Assembly (NCBI GenBank): GCA_028382965.1
Contig: JAOEUK010000006.1
Coordinates: 79,527 to 139,093 of the forward strand
Origin: Candidatus Puniceispirillum sp.
GTDB lineage: Bacteria; Pseudomonadota; Alphaproteobacteria; Puniceispirillales; Puniceispirillaceae
Reading direction: 5' to 3'
Length of the DNA: 59,567 nt
Positions within the stretch are counted from its first letter, which is position 1. The number at the start of each line of letters is the position of its first letter. Shown here piece after piece: positions 26,257-34,346 of the stretch. The position numbers and the translations under genes were made by a program. The notes beneath the pieces were generated by a model. The model was not told the DNA's origin, ran no database searches, and saw only the letters and a program-made list of their open reading frames with translations.

Positions 26257-27227
26257 TGGCTAAAGAACCAGTAAAGAAGACCGCTAAGAAGCCGGTGGTG
26301 AAAAAAGCTGTTGCTAAGAAGCCGGTGGTGAAAAAAGCTGTTGCTAAGAAGCGAATAATTCCCGCCCGCAAAGGGGCAAGGAAAAGTGTCAGTGGTTACG
26401 GAAGCGGCAGTGTCGATGTAGTAATGTCAGTAGATCAGGTAGCCCGTGAAGCCGCGTCTATGTCTTCAAGTGCGCCGAAGCTTTCTAAGCTAGAAAAACT
26501 GACCAAGAATGATCATTACCTGGAAATTAATGACCTGAAGGCCGGTTATGGTAAGATGGAAATCTTGCATAACTTTAATTTGCGGGTAGGTCGTGGGCAG
26601 TCGCTTTGTCTTATAGGCCCTAACGGTGCTGGTAAGTCGACTGTTTTGCACTCGATCTTCGGGTTTACCAACATTTTTTCTGGATCAATTATTGTCGAAG
26701 GAAAAGATGTTACTGCCTTGACGCCATCACAAAAACTGTCCGAGGCGGGTATTGCTTATATTCTTCAGGACAAGTCTGTGTTTCCACAGATGACGGTTGA
26801 AGAAAATTTGTTGATGGGCGGTTTTTTGAAAAATCGTCCGGCTGAAGCTAAAGCTGCTGCTGAGATGGTGTTTGATAAATATAGTCGTCTTGCAGATCGC
26901 CGTGATAAACCTGCAGGAGTTCTTTCTGGCGGTGAGCGTCGCCTTTTGGAAATTTCACGCGCTCTTGTCATGCAACCCCAGGTGTTGTTGGTGGATGAAC
27001 CATCAATTGGTCTTGAGCCGCGCTTTATCGACATGGTTTTTGAAATCTTAGATGATTTACAAAAGAAAGATGGCAAAACTATTATCATGGTTGAACAGAA
27101 TGCTAAGAAAGGCCTCGCTTTTGCCGATATTGGTTATGTTCTTGTTTCCGGTGAGACAGCGATTGCTGACTCAGGGAATATTCTTTTAGAGAATCCAGAT
27201 GTTGGCCGTTTGTTTTTAGGTGGATAA
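26256..27227 (+). CDS. Liv-type ABC ATP-binding protein (LivF-like) with basic lysine/alanine-rich N-terminal extension
   Basis: The C-terminal two-thirds is a standard LivF ATPase: Walker A GPNGAGKST around residue 125, AYILQDKSVFPQMTVEENL, signature LSGGERRLLEISRAL, Walker B VLLVDEPSIGLEP and the H-switch VEQNAKKGL. The first 85 or so residues are unusual for LivF. Residues 1-45 are dense in lysine, alanine, proline and valine, built on two exact AKKPVVKKAV decads, like histone H1 tails or AlgP. A serine-rich linker (SVSGYGSGSVDVVMS) then leads into the ATPase. TTGGAGG precedes ATG 26256. The extension is in frame with a well-spaced start, so it is probably translated. Fourth gene of the importer operon; the substrate is unknown. 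Confidence 0.9.
   Translation: MAKEPVKKTAKKPVVKKAVAKKPVVKKAVAKKRIIPARKGARKSVSGYGSGSVDVVMSVDQVAREAASMSSSAPKLSKLEKLTKNDHYLEINDLKAGYGKMEILHNFNLRVGRGQSLCLIGPNGAGKSTVLHSIFGFTNIFSGSIIVEGKDVTALTPSQKLSEAGIAYILQDKSVFPQMTVEENLLMGGFLKNRPAEAKAAAEMVFDKYSRLADRRDKPAGVLSGGERRLLEISRALVMQPQVLLVDEPSIGLEPRFIDMVFEILDDLQKKDGKTIIMVEQNAKKGLAFADIGYVLVSGETAIADSGNILLENPDVGRLFLGG
26283..26351 (+). repeat. Two exact 30-base tandem repeats coding for AKKPVVKKAV
   Basis: Units 26283-26312 and 26313-26342 are identical at the DNA level, followed by nine bases of a third copy. Exact DNA identity indicates recent slippage or strong homogenisation inside the LivF extension, and is a possible site of length variation. Confidence 0.85.
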
Positions 27228-27420
27228 ATCCGTATACGGAAAGCTGAAAGATACCTTATAGTTTCAGACGGTGTTTTTAAGCTAGTAAGATAACAGCCTG
27301 CCACTTCTTCCTATGCATGATCGAAATGTTTATTCGAAAAGGCCTTCTTAGGCGGCGCCGGTCTCTTCCTGAGTGCGTGAAAGCTATTGATTAAATGTTT
27401 TGTTTAATGGGTGGTAATTA

Positions 27421-28641
27421 ATGATATCTAGCGACCACCCAAAGCGCCTTATCGCCCTAGTCAGTTTTTCTGGTATTTTAGCTATGCTGAGTTTTGCGAT
27501 TTGGCCAGTGTTCCTAATCAAATTGGGTCCCGAATGGAAGCTTAATAATACAGATATCGGGTGGGTTAGCGGTGCTTATTTTCTTGGCTATCTTGTTGCG
27601 ACACCGGTACTCGTTGGACTAACTGACCGAGTGGATGCCCGACTTATTTTTCTTGGTGGATGTGCGTTCAGTTTTATTGGCTGTTTATTTTTTGCTCTGA
27701 CAGCTGTTGATTTCTGGTCTGCTGCATTGGCTTTGACGTTAGTTGGCGCTGGTCTTGCTGGAACGTATATGCCGGGTTTGCAAATCTTGAATGCTCGACT
27801 TGATAATGCCGTCCGGGTGCGAGCAGTGCCGTGGTATACAGCTTGCTTTGGAATTGGCACGGGCGGGTCATTTGCCTTGATGGGTATTTTTTTGGCGTAT
27901 GCTGATTATAGGCTTGCCGCCTTAATATGCTGTGGCGGTGTATTTTTAGCTGGCATGTTTGTTTTGTGTTTGGTGCCGCCAATCATCATTAAGCCGCTAT
28001 CTAAAACTCAAAAGAAACGTCACCCTTTGGATTTGCGCCCAGCCTTTTATAAACCAGAAGCGTTGGGTTATATTTTTGCCTATGCTGCGCATACTTATGA
28101 ATTATTTGCTTATCGAACATGGAGTTTTGCGTTACTTCTGTTTTTGGTAGGTCGTGCGGATGAGAATTTTGGTATTGGAGGTGTAACAGTAATTGTTAGC
28201 CTCATCACCGTAACGGGTTTGTTGGCATCATTGTTGGGCGCAAAAATTTGCCTCACCCTAGGCCGTCACCGTGTTATCGCCTTGATTGGGGCAGCAACAG
28301 TCCTTGTAAGTTTTCTGGCAGCTCTGAGTCTTGATGGCCCAATTTGGATGGCGATTGCCGGCCTGTGGATCTATAACGTCTTTATCATGCTTGACTCTGG
28401 CGCGCTAACTACTGGGACTGTCGAAGCAGGTGATGAGCACGATCGCGGAGCCTTATTGGCGGTGCATTCAATGATAGGTTTTGGCGGGGGGGCTTTAGGT
28501 GGTCCAGTTATAGGTTATGTTCTTGATTGGAAAGGCGGAGCAGCTACGATTGACACATGGTTCTATGCGATATTGGCGATGGGAGTTGGCTCTGCAATTG
28601 TATTTTTTGTGCAGCGATATTTTTGGCGCAATAAATCTTAA
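27421..28641 (+). CDS. MFS transporter
   Basis: The 406-residue protein has about twelve hydrophobic segments in the major-facilitator arrangement, with the motif-A-like loop GLTDRVDARLIFLGG between TM2 and TM3 (residues 64-80) and a matching loop in the second half after LTVTGLLASLLGAK. GAGLAGTYMPGLQILNARL in TM4 is seen in several nitrate/CynX-type families. Substrate is unclear; a sulfite or organic-acid exporter would suit the sulfonate cluster, but this is only positional. It begins 193 bases after livF, which contains weak hairpins, so it may not be in that operon. Its stop is 67 bases from the convergent helicase gene. Confidence 0.75.
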   Translation: MISSDHPKRLIALVSFSGILAMLSFAIWPVFLIKLGPEWKLNNTDIGWVSGAYFLGYLVATPVLVGLTDRVDARLIFLGGCAFSFIGCLFFALTAVDFWSAALALTLVGAGLAGTYMPGLQILNARLDNAVRVRAVPWYTACFGIGTGGSFALMGIFLAYADYRLAALICCGGVFLAGMFVLCLVPPIIIKPLSKTQKKRHPLDLRPAFYKPEALGYIFAYAAHTYELFAYRTWSFALLLFLVGRADENFGIGGVTVIVSLITVTGLLASLLGAKICLTLGRHRVIALIGAATVLVSFLAALSLDGPIWMAIAGLWIYNVFIMLDSGALTTGTVEAGDEHDRGALLAVHSMIGFGGGALGGPVIGYVLDWKGGAATIDTWFYAILAMGVGSAIVFFVQRYFWRNKS

Positions 28642-28708
28642 AAACACCCTTCAAGATAGATTTGAGTGTACCTTGCATTAAGCACAAAACATGAAATGCA
28701 TTAGTTAA

Positions 28709-30673
28709 TTAGCGTCGCCGCTTAAGCGTGCCTTGTCCACCTTGCGGTGTAGCATTGCTTTTCTGATTGCTGCGCTTTTTTAGGACGGTAGAACGCGGCG
28801 AGGAACTGTTTTTCCCTGTGTCCGTATCAGACTTTACTTTGGATGATTTGTCTCCAAAATTTGGTCGTTTGTTAAAGCTTGGCTTACTACCAAAAGGTTT
28901 TTTACTTTTCGTTGTTGGCCTGCCAGGCTTTGCTTTGTCACCAAATGATTTTGCACTTGCTTCAGTCCTGCTTTCAAAGGGCTTTTTACTGCGTGATGGT
29001 TTGTTATTGAATGGTTTATTGTCTTTAACGGACTTGTCATCACGTGTGGACCACTCATTAGAAGTGCGCTGTGGCTTCACGCCTTTACTGTTTTGATTGG
29101 TGTTGTGATTTTCGCGCTTACCATTTTTGCGTGATCGATCATCACGGTTTGGTCGATCATCACGGTTTGGTCGATCATCACGGTTTGGTCGTTCATCACG
29201 GTTTGGTCGTTCATTACGATTTGGTCGTTCATCACGATTTGGTCGATCATCACGATTTGGTCGTTCATCACGATTTGGTCGAAATGAACGTTCAGGTTTT
29301 GAGCCCGTTGGTTTTTTGGTGCGTGTTGGATTACCCGCTGCTCGCCCACGACCAGCCATTGGTCGACTGTCACTACGATTGCTTTTTGCCCGTTCGCTAC
29401 CGCCAACGTTTGGCCGGCCAGAAGGCCGCCGCTCCCCTTGTGGTGAGCGGCGACGGCTGCGAGAAGGTGCGCTTCCAGATTTGAAATCAGAAACAGGGGT
29501 GCCATCTAGTTCAAAAAGTTCAACTCGAGGGCCCACCATCGAGATGATTGCGCCCAACTTGTGCCTCTCATCTGGTGCGCAAAAGGATATGGCTAAACCA
29601 CCGAGGCCTGCGCGACCAGTTCGCCCAATTCGATGGACATATGATTCTGGCGTGTCAGTAAGATCAAAATTGATCACATGACTGAGGCCAGCCACATCAA
29701 TGCCACGTGCGGCAACATCCGTTGCAATCAGCGCGCGCAATTCACCACTTCGAAAATTCCGAAGGACTTTTTGCCTTAAAGTCTGCCGCATATCTCCGTG
29801 TAAAGCATCAACCTTAAAGCCACGAACGCTCATGAATTTTGCTAGTGCATCAGCGCGGCGTTTTGTACGCACAAAGATAAGAGTCTGTCCTGTATCCTTT
29901 TCATTTAAAATATCACAAAGTCTATCTCGCTTATCGCTTTCTGCCATTAGTGTGACACGTTGTGTGACCTTGTCAGCAGTAATGCCGGTTTGTGGGGCTT
30001 TGACATTGACTGGATCAGTCAGGAATTCATTAGCTAGTTTTTCAATTGCAGGTGGCATAGTTGCAGAGAACAACATTGTTTGCCGGTTGCGAGGTATGCT
30101 GGAAGCAATACGTTTAATTGGTGGATAAAAACCCAGGTCAAGCATGTGATCTGCTTCATCAAGAACAAAGTGGGTAATGCCGCTAGGATCAAAAGCACCG
30201 CGGTCCATTAAATCCTCTAGACGGCCAGGTGTGGCAACTACAATATCAACTCCGCGTCGCAAGCCTTTGATTTGCGCATCGTAACGTGCTCCCCCGAATA
30301 TGGCTAAATGGCGGATGTTGAGATCTGCTGACAGCTTGCTAACGCTCTGATCGAGCTGGTTTGCTAATTCCCGGGTTGGGGCAAGGATCAATGCCTTTGG
30401 GGGATGTCCCGCTCGTACCGCTGCGCTGTAGCCAAGGTGGGTCATTAAGGGTAGTAAAAAAGCAGCAGTTTTGCCGGTGCCAGTTTGTGCAAGTCCAATT
30501 AAATCTTTGCCCGAAAGCAATAAGGGGATCGACATGGCTTGAATTGGTGTTGGTGCTGTTAGCCCCTCGCGCGCTAGAGTCGCAAGCATGAGTTCGGGCA
30601 ATCCAAAGCTGTCAAAACCAACGGCAGAGTTTGAGGCCGAGCTTTCGGCAGGGTCGTTGTTTGTATTTGACAT
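28709..30673 (-). CDS. DEAD-box RNA helicase with long basic repeat-containing tail
   Basis: Residues 1-380 are a full DEAD-box ATPase: Q-motif (TPIQAMSIPLLL), motif I QTGTGKT, Ia PTRELANQ, II DEAD, III SAT, V ATDVAARGIDVAG and VI HRIGRTGRAG. The RhlE-like branch is likely. After about residue 395 the protein is low-complexity, rich in arginine, asparagine, lysine, glycine and serine, including eight RPNRD(D/E)-type hexapeptides (DNA 29138-29281), then SKKPFGSKP-like segments. Such tails bind RNA and promote condensates or cold tolerance in related helicases. The ATP-dependent unwinding role is certain; the target RNA is not. It stands alone, with convergent and divergent neighbours. Confidence 0.93.
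   Translation of the reverse strand: MSNTNNDPAESSASNSAVGFDSFGLPELMLATLAREGLTAPTPIQAMSIPLLLSGKDLIGLAQTGTGKTAAFLLPLMTHLGYSAAVRAGHPPKALILAPTRELANQLDQSVSKLSADLNIRHLAIFGGARYDAQIKGLRRGVDIVVATPGRLEDLMDRGAFDPSGITHFVLDEADHMLDLGFYPPIKRIASSIPRNRQTMLFSATMPPAIEKLANEFLTDPVNVKAPQTGITADKVTQRVTLMAESDKRDRLCDILNEKDTGQTLIFVRTKRRADALAKFMSVRGFKVDALHGDMRQTLRQKVLRNFRSGELRALIATDVAARGIDVAGLSHVINFDLTDTPESYVHRIGRTGRAGLGGLAISFCAPDERHKLGAIISMVGPRVELFELDGTPVSDFKSGSAPSRSRRRSPQGERRPSGRPNVGGSERAKSNRSDSRPMAGRGRAAGNPTRTKKPTGSKPERSFRPNRDERPNRDDRPNRDERPNRNERPNRDERPNRDDRPNRDDRPNRDDRSRKNGKRENHNTNQNSKGVKPQRTSNEWSTRDDKSVKDNKPFNNKPSRSKKPFESRTEASAKSFGDKAKPGRPTTKSKKPFGSKPSFNKRPNFGDKSSKVKSDTDTGKNSSSPRSTVLKKRSNQKSNATPQGGQGTLKRRR
29138..29281 (-). 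repeat. Eight 18-base tandem repeats in the helicase tail
   Basis: Eight consecutive 18-base units each encode RPNRDD, RPNRDE or RPNRNE. Copies differ mostly at the wobble position and by GAT/GAA, so the array expanded a while ago and has partly diverged. Open frames on the opposite strand here are by-products of the repeat. Confidence 0.95.
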
Positions 30674-31055
30674 TGATTTATTTTCTAGCGCATGGCTTTT
30701 TGCGAGGGTAGCATCGCCCCGAGCGCGCCACTTCTATCGGCGGGTTATGCGCCCTAGTGTAGCTTTTGTCAATGAATGGTAAAATTGTATGGCGCTAAAC
30801 CCTGAACAAAATGTATTGGTGGGCTTGTCCAGGATTATTAAAAGTTCACAAAATCAGTTGGACTAGTATTTCATGATGCTTTCAGGCAGGGGAGGGTCTC
30901 GATCCGGTGGCTCATTAGAATAGAGCAAGAGATTTCTCATAGGGGTTTCAAACAAATTGGCGATAATAATTTTCATAAAAAGATATATTAGATCAAATGA
31001 ACAATTCAATAAAACATAAGTGAATATCATTAATATTAATTTTGATAATTAGTAG
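30674..31055. other. Gene-free spacer between the helicase and tRNA-Arg
   Basis: These 382 bases contain no coding frame with a sensible start and no recognisable RNA or repeat. The left part carries the helicase promoter; the part next to the tRNA 3' end is AT-rich, with no integrase gene or obvious attachment site. Confidence 0.55.
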
Positions 31056-31360
31056 TGGTGATCTCGACAAGACTCGAACTTGTTACCCCCAGATTCATCA
31101 CACTACAGTTTTCACTGCCATTCCAAGTGGAATGTTTGTGCGCTGGACTTTCTCTTTACCATTGAAACAAAAAAATTTTATTTCATTCCGGTAGGTACTG
31201 CCTGTTAAGTCTCTACACGTTTCCCTGTGTTGGGACTTCGCTCGGGATTGCCATTCTAAAGGTTTCCCCGAATTTAAGCAGTTCTACATTCACCGTTTCC
31301 AGTGATGCACCCAATCTCTTACTAGGAATCTGGTGCTCTATCCAGATGAGCTACGAGACC
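31056..31360 (-). tRNA. tRNA-Arg(CCU) interrupted by a group I intron
   Basis: Read on the minus strand from 31360, the exons give a full cloverleaf. The acceptor stem pairs GGTCTCG with CGAGATC (one G-U), then comes the D-arm GCTC/GAGC. The anticodon stem is CCAGA/TCTGG, with a seven-base loop TTCCTAA (anticodon CCT). The T-arm is ACAAG-TTCGAGT-CTTGT, followed by discriminator A and an encoded CCA. The 5' exon is 37 nt (31324-31360) and the 3' exon 40 nt (31056-31095). The intron sits after U36, in the anticodon loop, as in the Agrobacterium tRNA-Arg(CCU) and Azoarcus tRNA-Ile(CAU) genes. It reads AGG codons. Confidence 0.95.
31096..31323 (-). ncRNA. Group I (IC3-type) self-splicing intron in tRNA-Arg(CCU)
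   Basis: The 228-base insertion between the anticodon-loop exons follows group I rules. The 5' exon ends in U36, pairing as CCU with an internal guide GGG in ATTGGGTGC to form P1, and the intron ends in G. The core blocks match the Azoarcus intron: AAATTCGGGGAAACC, GGCAATCCCGAGC, GTGTAGAGACTTAACAGGCAGTACCTACC, AAGTCCAG, with a closing AAAGAGAAAGTCCAGCGCAC. There is no open reading frame or homing endonuclease, so it should be a small ribozyme that must splice to give functional tRNA-Arg. Confidence 0.93.
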
Positions 31361-31482
31361 ATCCACTACGGATACTAATTAACATATAACTAATAAATAA
31401 TGAAGTCCTGTTTATCTTTCACCAATGTATACAATGTTCTAAACGCATCTCTGTAGAGGTTTCCGATATATAGGCTTTCTTT

Positions 31483-32021
31483 ATGTGGTTTGGCATGGTC
31501 TTAGCCATGATGTTGCTAAGCTTGCTCCCGCGCTTTAATGCAAGAGTTTATAAGATTTAAGTGTTTCTGGGGTTTATGGACGGTTAATTTACGGTTAGGG
31601 CTCTCCACTGCTGCATTGGTGTGGTTATGCAGTGGGGGGGCTCAACTGAACTTTTGGATGAAAGCACGGTGCTTAGCGCTAAGTGGCTTTCATCAGGAAT
31701 CTTCTTTACTATTGCGATAATGAAATTCGCCAGTTCTAAATCAGATATATGTGGACAACTCACAAAATTTTTTATTGAAACAGAAATGAATCATTTGTCT
31801 ATCAAAACGGATTGGTCTTCTGGCATAAAATATGGATTAATTTGTGTTAGAGCTTGTGCCCTTTGACAGTGACAATGTTTGTGTTTGGCTTGATGAACAT
31901 TGTGGCGATGATAGGGCTAACCTGCTTGATGTTTATTGAGGCCAATGTTTCCAGAGTTCAATTTAAGAAAAACCTTGTTGGAGGACTAGCTTTCGGTGTT
32001 GGCTTTTTGTACTTTTTTTGA
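31483..32021 (+). pseudogene. Decayed DUF2182 (putative metal-binding membrane protein) gene
   Basis: Three frame-shifted fragments together look like a DUF2182 inner-membrane protein. Fragment one (from 31483) reads MWFGMVLAMMLLSLLPRFNA, like the family's MWxxMMxAMMLPS helix, and ends in a stop. Fragment two (31538-31866, two overlapping frames) has GLSTAALVWLCSGG, then LLDESTVLSAKWLSSGIFF and GIKYGLICVRACAL. Fragment three (31863-32021), after a shift at CTTTGA, gives MFVFGLMNIVAMIGLTCLMFIEA, a close fit to the conserved FGVMNLxxM...EK block. The family's cysteine-rich CVGCC motif is reduced to CVRAC. In-frame stops and shifts make it non-functional unless sequencing errors are present. No partner DUF1326 gene is next to it. 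Confidence 0.6.
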
Positions 32022-32238
32022 CAATGTATCTGCTATTATAAGGTGTAGATTTTTGCTGGAGCAAAGTAAAATGTGCATTCAATTAGAGTTTGAGTTTTGC
32101 ACTAATTTTAATGGTTTTTTGAGAACGAGCACTGAGAAAAACACCAACTAAAGCAGATGATAAAAAGTATAGTGTTTCACTGGTGATGTCGATATTTTAG
32201 AGGCTAATATACAAATATATGTTAGCTAGGAGGAAGTT
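32022..32238. promoter_or_regulatory. Upstream region of adhC
   Basis: The 217 bases before adhC are AT-rich, with AGGAGG ending six bases before the ATG at 32239. No other gene or strong palindrome is seen. Confidence 0.4.
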
Positions 32239-33348
32239 ATGAAGACACGAGCAGCAGTAGCAGTTGAGGCCGGAAAGCCATTAGAAATAATGGAAGTGGA
32301 TCTTGGTGGTCCACGTCAGGGCGAAGTGCTGGTTGAAATCATGGCAACCGGAATCTGTCACACAGATGAATTCACCTTATCTGGTGCTGACCCTGAAGGT
32401 ATGTTTCCAGCCATTCTTGGCCATGAGGGTGCTGGCATTGTTCGTGAGATGGGCCCGGGTGTCACCAGCGTTGAAGTGGGGGATCATGTAATCCCCCTTT
32501 ATACACCTGAGTGTCGTGAATGTGATTATTGCCTGCATCCAAAAACAAATCTATGTCAGGCAATTCGAACCACACAAGGCCAGGGGGTTATGCCAGATGG
32601 TACAAGCCGTTTCTCAATAAAGGGAAAGCCTGTTTTGCATTATATGGGAACTTCAACATTCTCTAATTTCACGGTTGTGCCTGAGATTGCACTTGCGAAA
32701 GTAGCCAAGGCCGCGCCGTTTGATAAGATTTGTTATATTGGTTGCGGTGTGACGACGGGTATTGGCGCCGTGATTAACACAGCCAAAGCTGAGCCGGGTT
32801 GTGTTGGGGTGGTCTTTGGTCTTGGTGGCATTGGCCTTAATGTTGTCCAAGGTTTGCGCATGATTGGTGCAGGAATGATTGTTGGCGTTGATATGAATGA
32901 CGATAAAAAATCCTGGGGTGAACAGTTTGGAATGACCCATTTTGTCAATCCATCCAAGATCAAGGGTGACCTTGTTGGCCATCTTGTCGAATTAACAGGT
33001 GGAGGAGCCGATTATTCATTTGAGTGCATAGGCAATGTGAATGTAATGCGCCAGGCACTGGAGTGTGCGCATAAGGGATGGGGTGAGTCTATTATCATCG
33101 GTGTGGCTGGTGCTGGCCAAGAAATTAGTACTCGTCCATTCCAACTGGTGACTGGCCGTAGTTGGCGTGGCACAGCTTTTGGTGGAGCACGTGGTAGAAC
33201 AGATGTACCGAAGATTGTCGATTGGTACATGGATGGAAAGATTGATATTGATCCAATGATTACCCATACCTTGTCATTGGATGAAATCAATAAAGGTTTT
33301 GATCTGATGCATGCTGGTGAATCCATTCGCTCGGTTGTGGTCTATTGA
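32239..33348 (+). CDS. adhC: S-(hydroxymethyl)glutathione dehydrogenase / class III alcohol dehydrogenase
   Basis: This NAD-dependent zinc dehydrogenase (369 residues) oxidises the formaldehyde-glutathione adduct to S-formylglutathione, and can also reduce S-nitrosoglutathione. Evidence is the catalytic-zinc region [17 protein letters not shown] with [15 protein letters not shown], the structural-zinc cysteine cluster [15 protein letters not shown] near residues 95-110, and the Rossmann [16 protein letters not shown] near 195. [19 protein letters not shown] is distinctive of class III enzymes. AGGAGG precedes the ATG. The stop overlaps the fghA ATG by one base, making a two-gene formaldehyde operon. 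Cellular source of formaldehyde is not shown here. Confidence 0.96.
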   Translation: MKTRAAVAVEAGKPLEIMEVDLGGPRQGEVLVEIMATGICHTDEFTLSGADPEGMFPAILGHEGAGIVREMGPGVTSVEVGDHVIPLYTPECRECDYCLHPKTNLCQAIRTTQGQGVMPDGTSRFSIKGKPVLHYMGTSTFSNFTVVPEIALAKVAKAAPFDKICYIGCGVTTGIGAVINTAKAEPGCVGVVFGLGGIGLNVVQGLRMIGAGMIVGVDMNDDKKSWGEQFGMTHFVNPSKIKGDLVGHLVELTGGGADYSFECIGNVNVMRQALECAHKGWGESIIIGVAGAGQEISTRPFQLVTGRSWRGTAFGGARGRTDVPKIVDWYMDGKIDIDPMITHTLSLDEINKGFDLMHAGESIRSVVVY

Positions 33349-34175
33349 TGGAAGTAATTTCCAAAAATAACTCACATGGCGGAGTTCAAGGCGTTTACAG
33401 ACATGCTTCTGACATCACTATGTGTGAAATGACTTTTGCTCTTTTTTTGCCGCCGTTGGGATTAACACCTCCACCGGTTCTTTGGTATTTGTCGGGCCTG
33501 ACTTGTAATCACTCCAATGTAATGGAAAAGGGTGAATATAGGCGGTTAGCAGCTGAGCTAGGTATTGCCATTGTTTGCCCTGATACAAGCCCAAGGGGAG
33601 AAAATGTGCCAGATGAGGCTGACAATTGGCAATTTGGTTCAGGCGCGGGATTTTATCTAGACGCTACGGAAGCTCCTTTTTCGACGAATTATAAAATGTA
33701 TTCATATATTTTAAATGAATTAACAGATTTGGTTGCTGAAAATTTTTCTGTTGATATGACCCGTCAGGGGGTCTTTGGTCACTCTATGGGCGGGCATGGG
33801 GCACTTGTTATGGCAATAAGACAACCAGGCCGCTTTAAAAGCTGTTCAGCTTTTGCACCAATTGTTCAGCCGATGACTGCAGATTGGTCAAGTTCAGCAT
33901 TTGCTAAATATCTTGGTGAAGAGAAAGAAACATGGCGGGCTTACGATGCTGTTGCCTTGATTGAGGATGGGTATAGGTTCCCAAGTATCCTTGTAGACCA
34001 AGGTGAGGCGGACAGCTTTCTTGAAAGTGGATTGCGGCCGTGGCTACTTGAAAAAGCATGTAAAGATGCTGGTATGAAATTGGATTTACGAATACATCCT
34101 GGATTTGATCATTCTTATTTTTTTATTTCGACTTTTATGGAGGATCATTTAAGGTGGCACAGTTCTAGTCTTTGA
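33348..34175 (+). CDS. fghA: S-formylglutathione hydrolase
   Basis: A 275-residue alpha/beta-hydrolase (esterase D family) that cleaves S-formylglutathione to formate and glutathione. The nucleophile Ser146 lies in GHSMGGHGAL; the catalytic Asp is in LVDQGEADSFL and the His in HPGFDHSYFF. YLSGLTCNHSNVMEKGEYRR, CPDTSPRGENVPDE and NWQFGSGAGFYLDAT are classic blocks. The ATG at 33348 overlaps the adhC stop; the TTG three bases upstream is an alternative. Together with AdhC it completes glutathione-dependent formaldehyde detoxification. No formate dehydrogenase is adjacent. Confidence 0.96.
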   Translation: MEVISKNNSHGGVQGVYRHASDITMCEMTFALFLPPLGLTPPPVLWYLSGLTCNHSNVMEKGEYRRLAAELGIAIVCPDTSPRGENVPDEADNWQFGSGAGFYLDATEAPFSTNYKMYSYILNELTDLVAENFSVDMTRQGVFGHSMGGHGALVMAIRQPGRFKSCSAFAPIVQPMTADWSSSAFAKYLGEEKETWRAYDAVALIEDGYRFPSILVDQGEADSFLESGLRPWLLEKACKDAGMKLDLRIHPGFDHSYFFISTFMEDHLRWHSSSL

Positions 34176-34346
34176 TGGTTTTATGCAACTTAGTCTCTTC
34201 ACAAATTCATCCAATTATTTCTTGCTTGTTTTGATGCTTATGTCGGGAACCCGTTGCTGTTGAGCAATTAAAGATAAGCTGTTGTACTTTTTTGAATTAG
34301 CGAGTGCCATTAACATGGTGAGCTAAAAATTAGAAGGAGCAACCTA

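Noticed and set aside
29138-29281. Regular repeats suggesting a CRISPR array
   Set aside because: Units are contiguous, without spacers, and keep a coding frame.
29127-29681. Long RS-rich open frames opposite the helicase tail (184 residues on the plus strand)
   Set aside because: They arise from the 18-base repeats read on the other strand; the helicase is clear in the minus strand.
31538-31866. Two small overlapping genes at 31538-31720 and 31621-31866
   Set aside because: They are frames of the decayed DUF2182 gene.
30783-32238. Integrated element using the tRNA-Arg gene
   Set aside because: No integrase, direct repeat or phage gene is seen; the only insertion is the intron.
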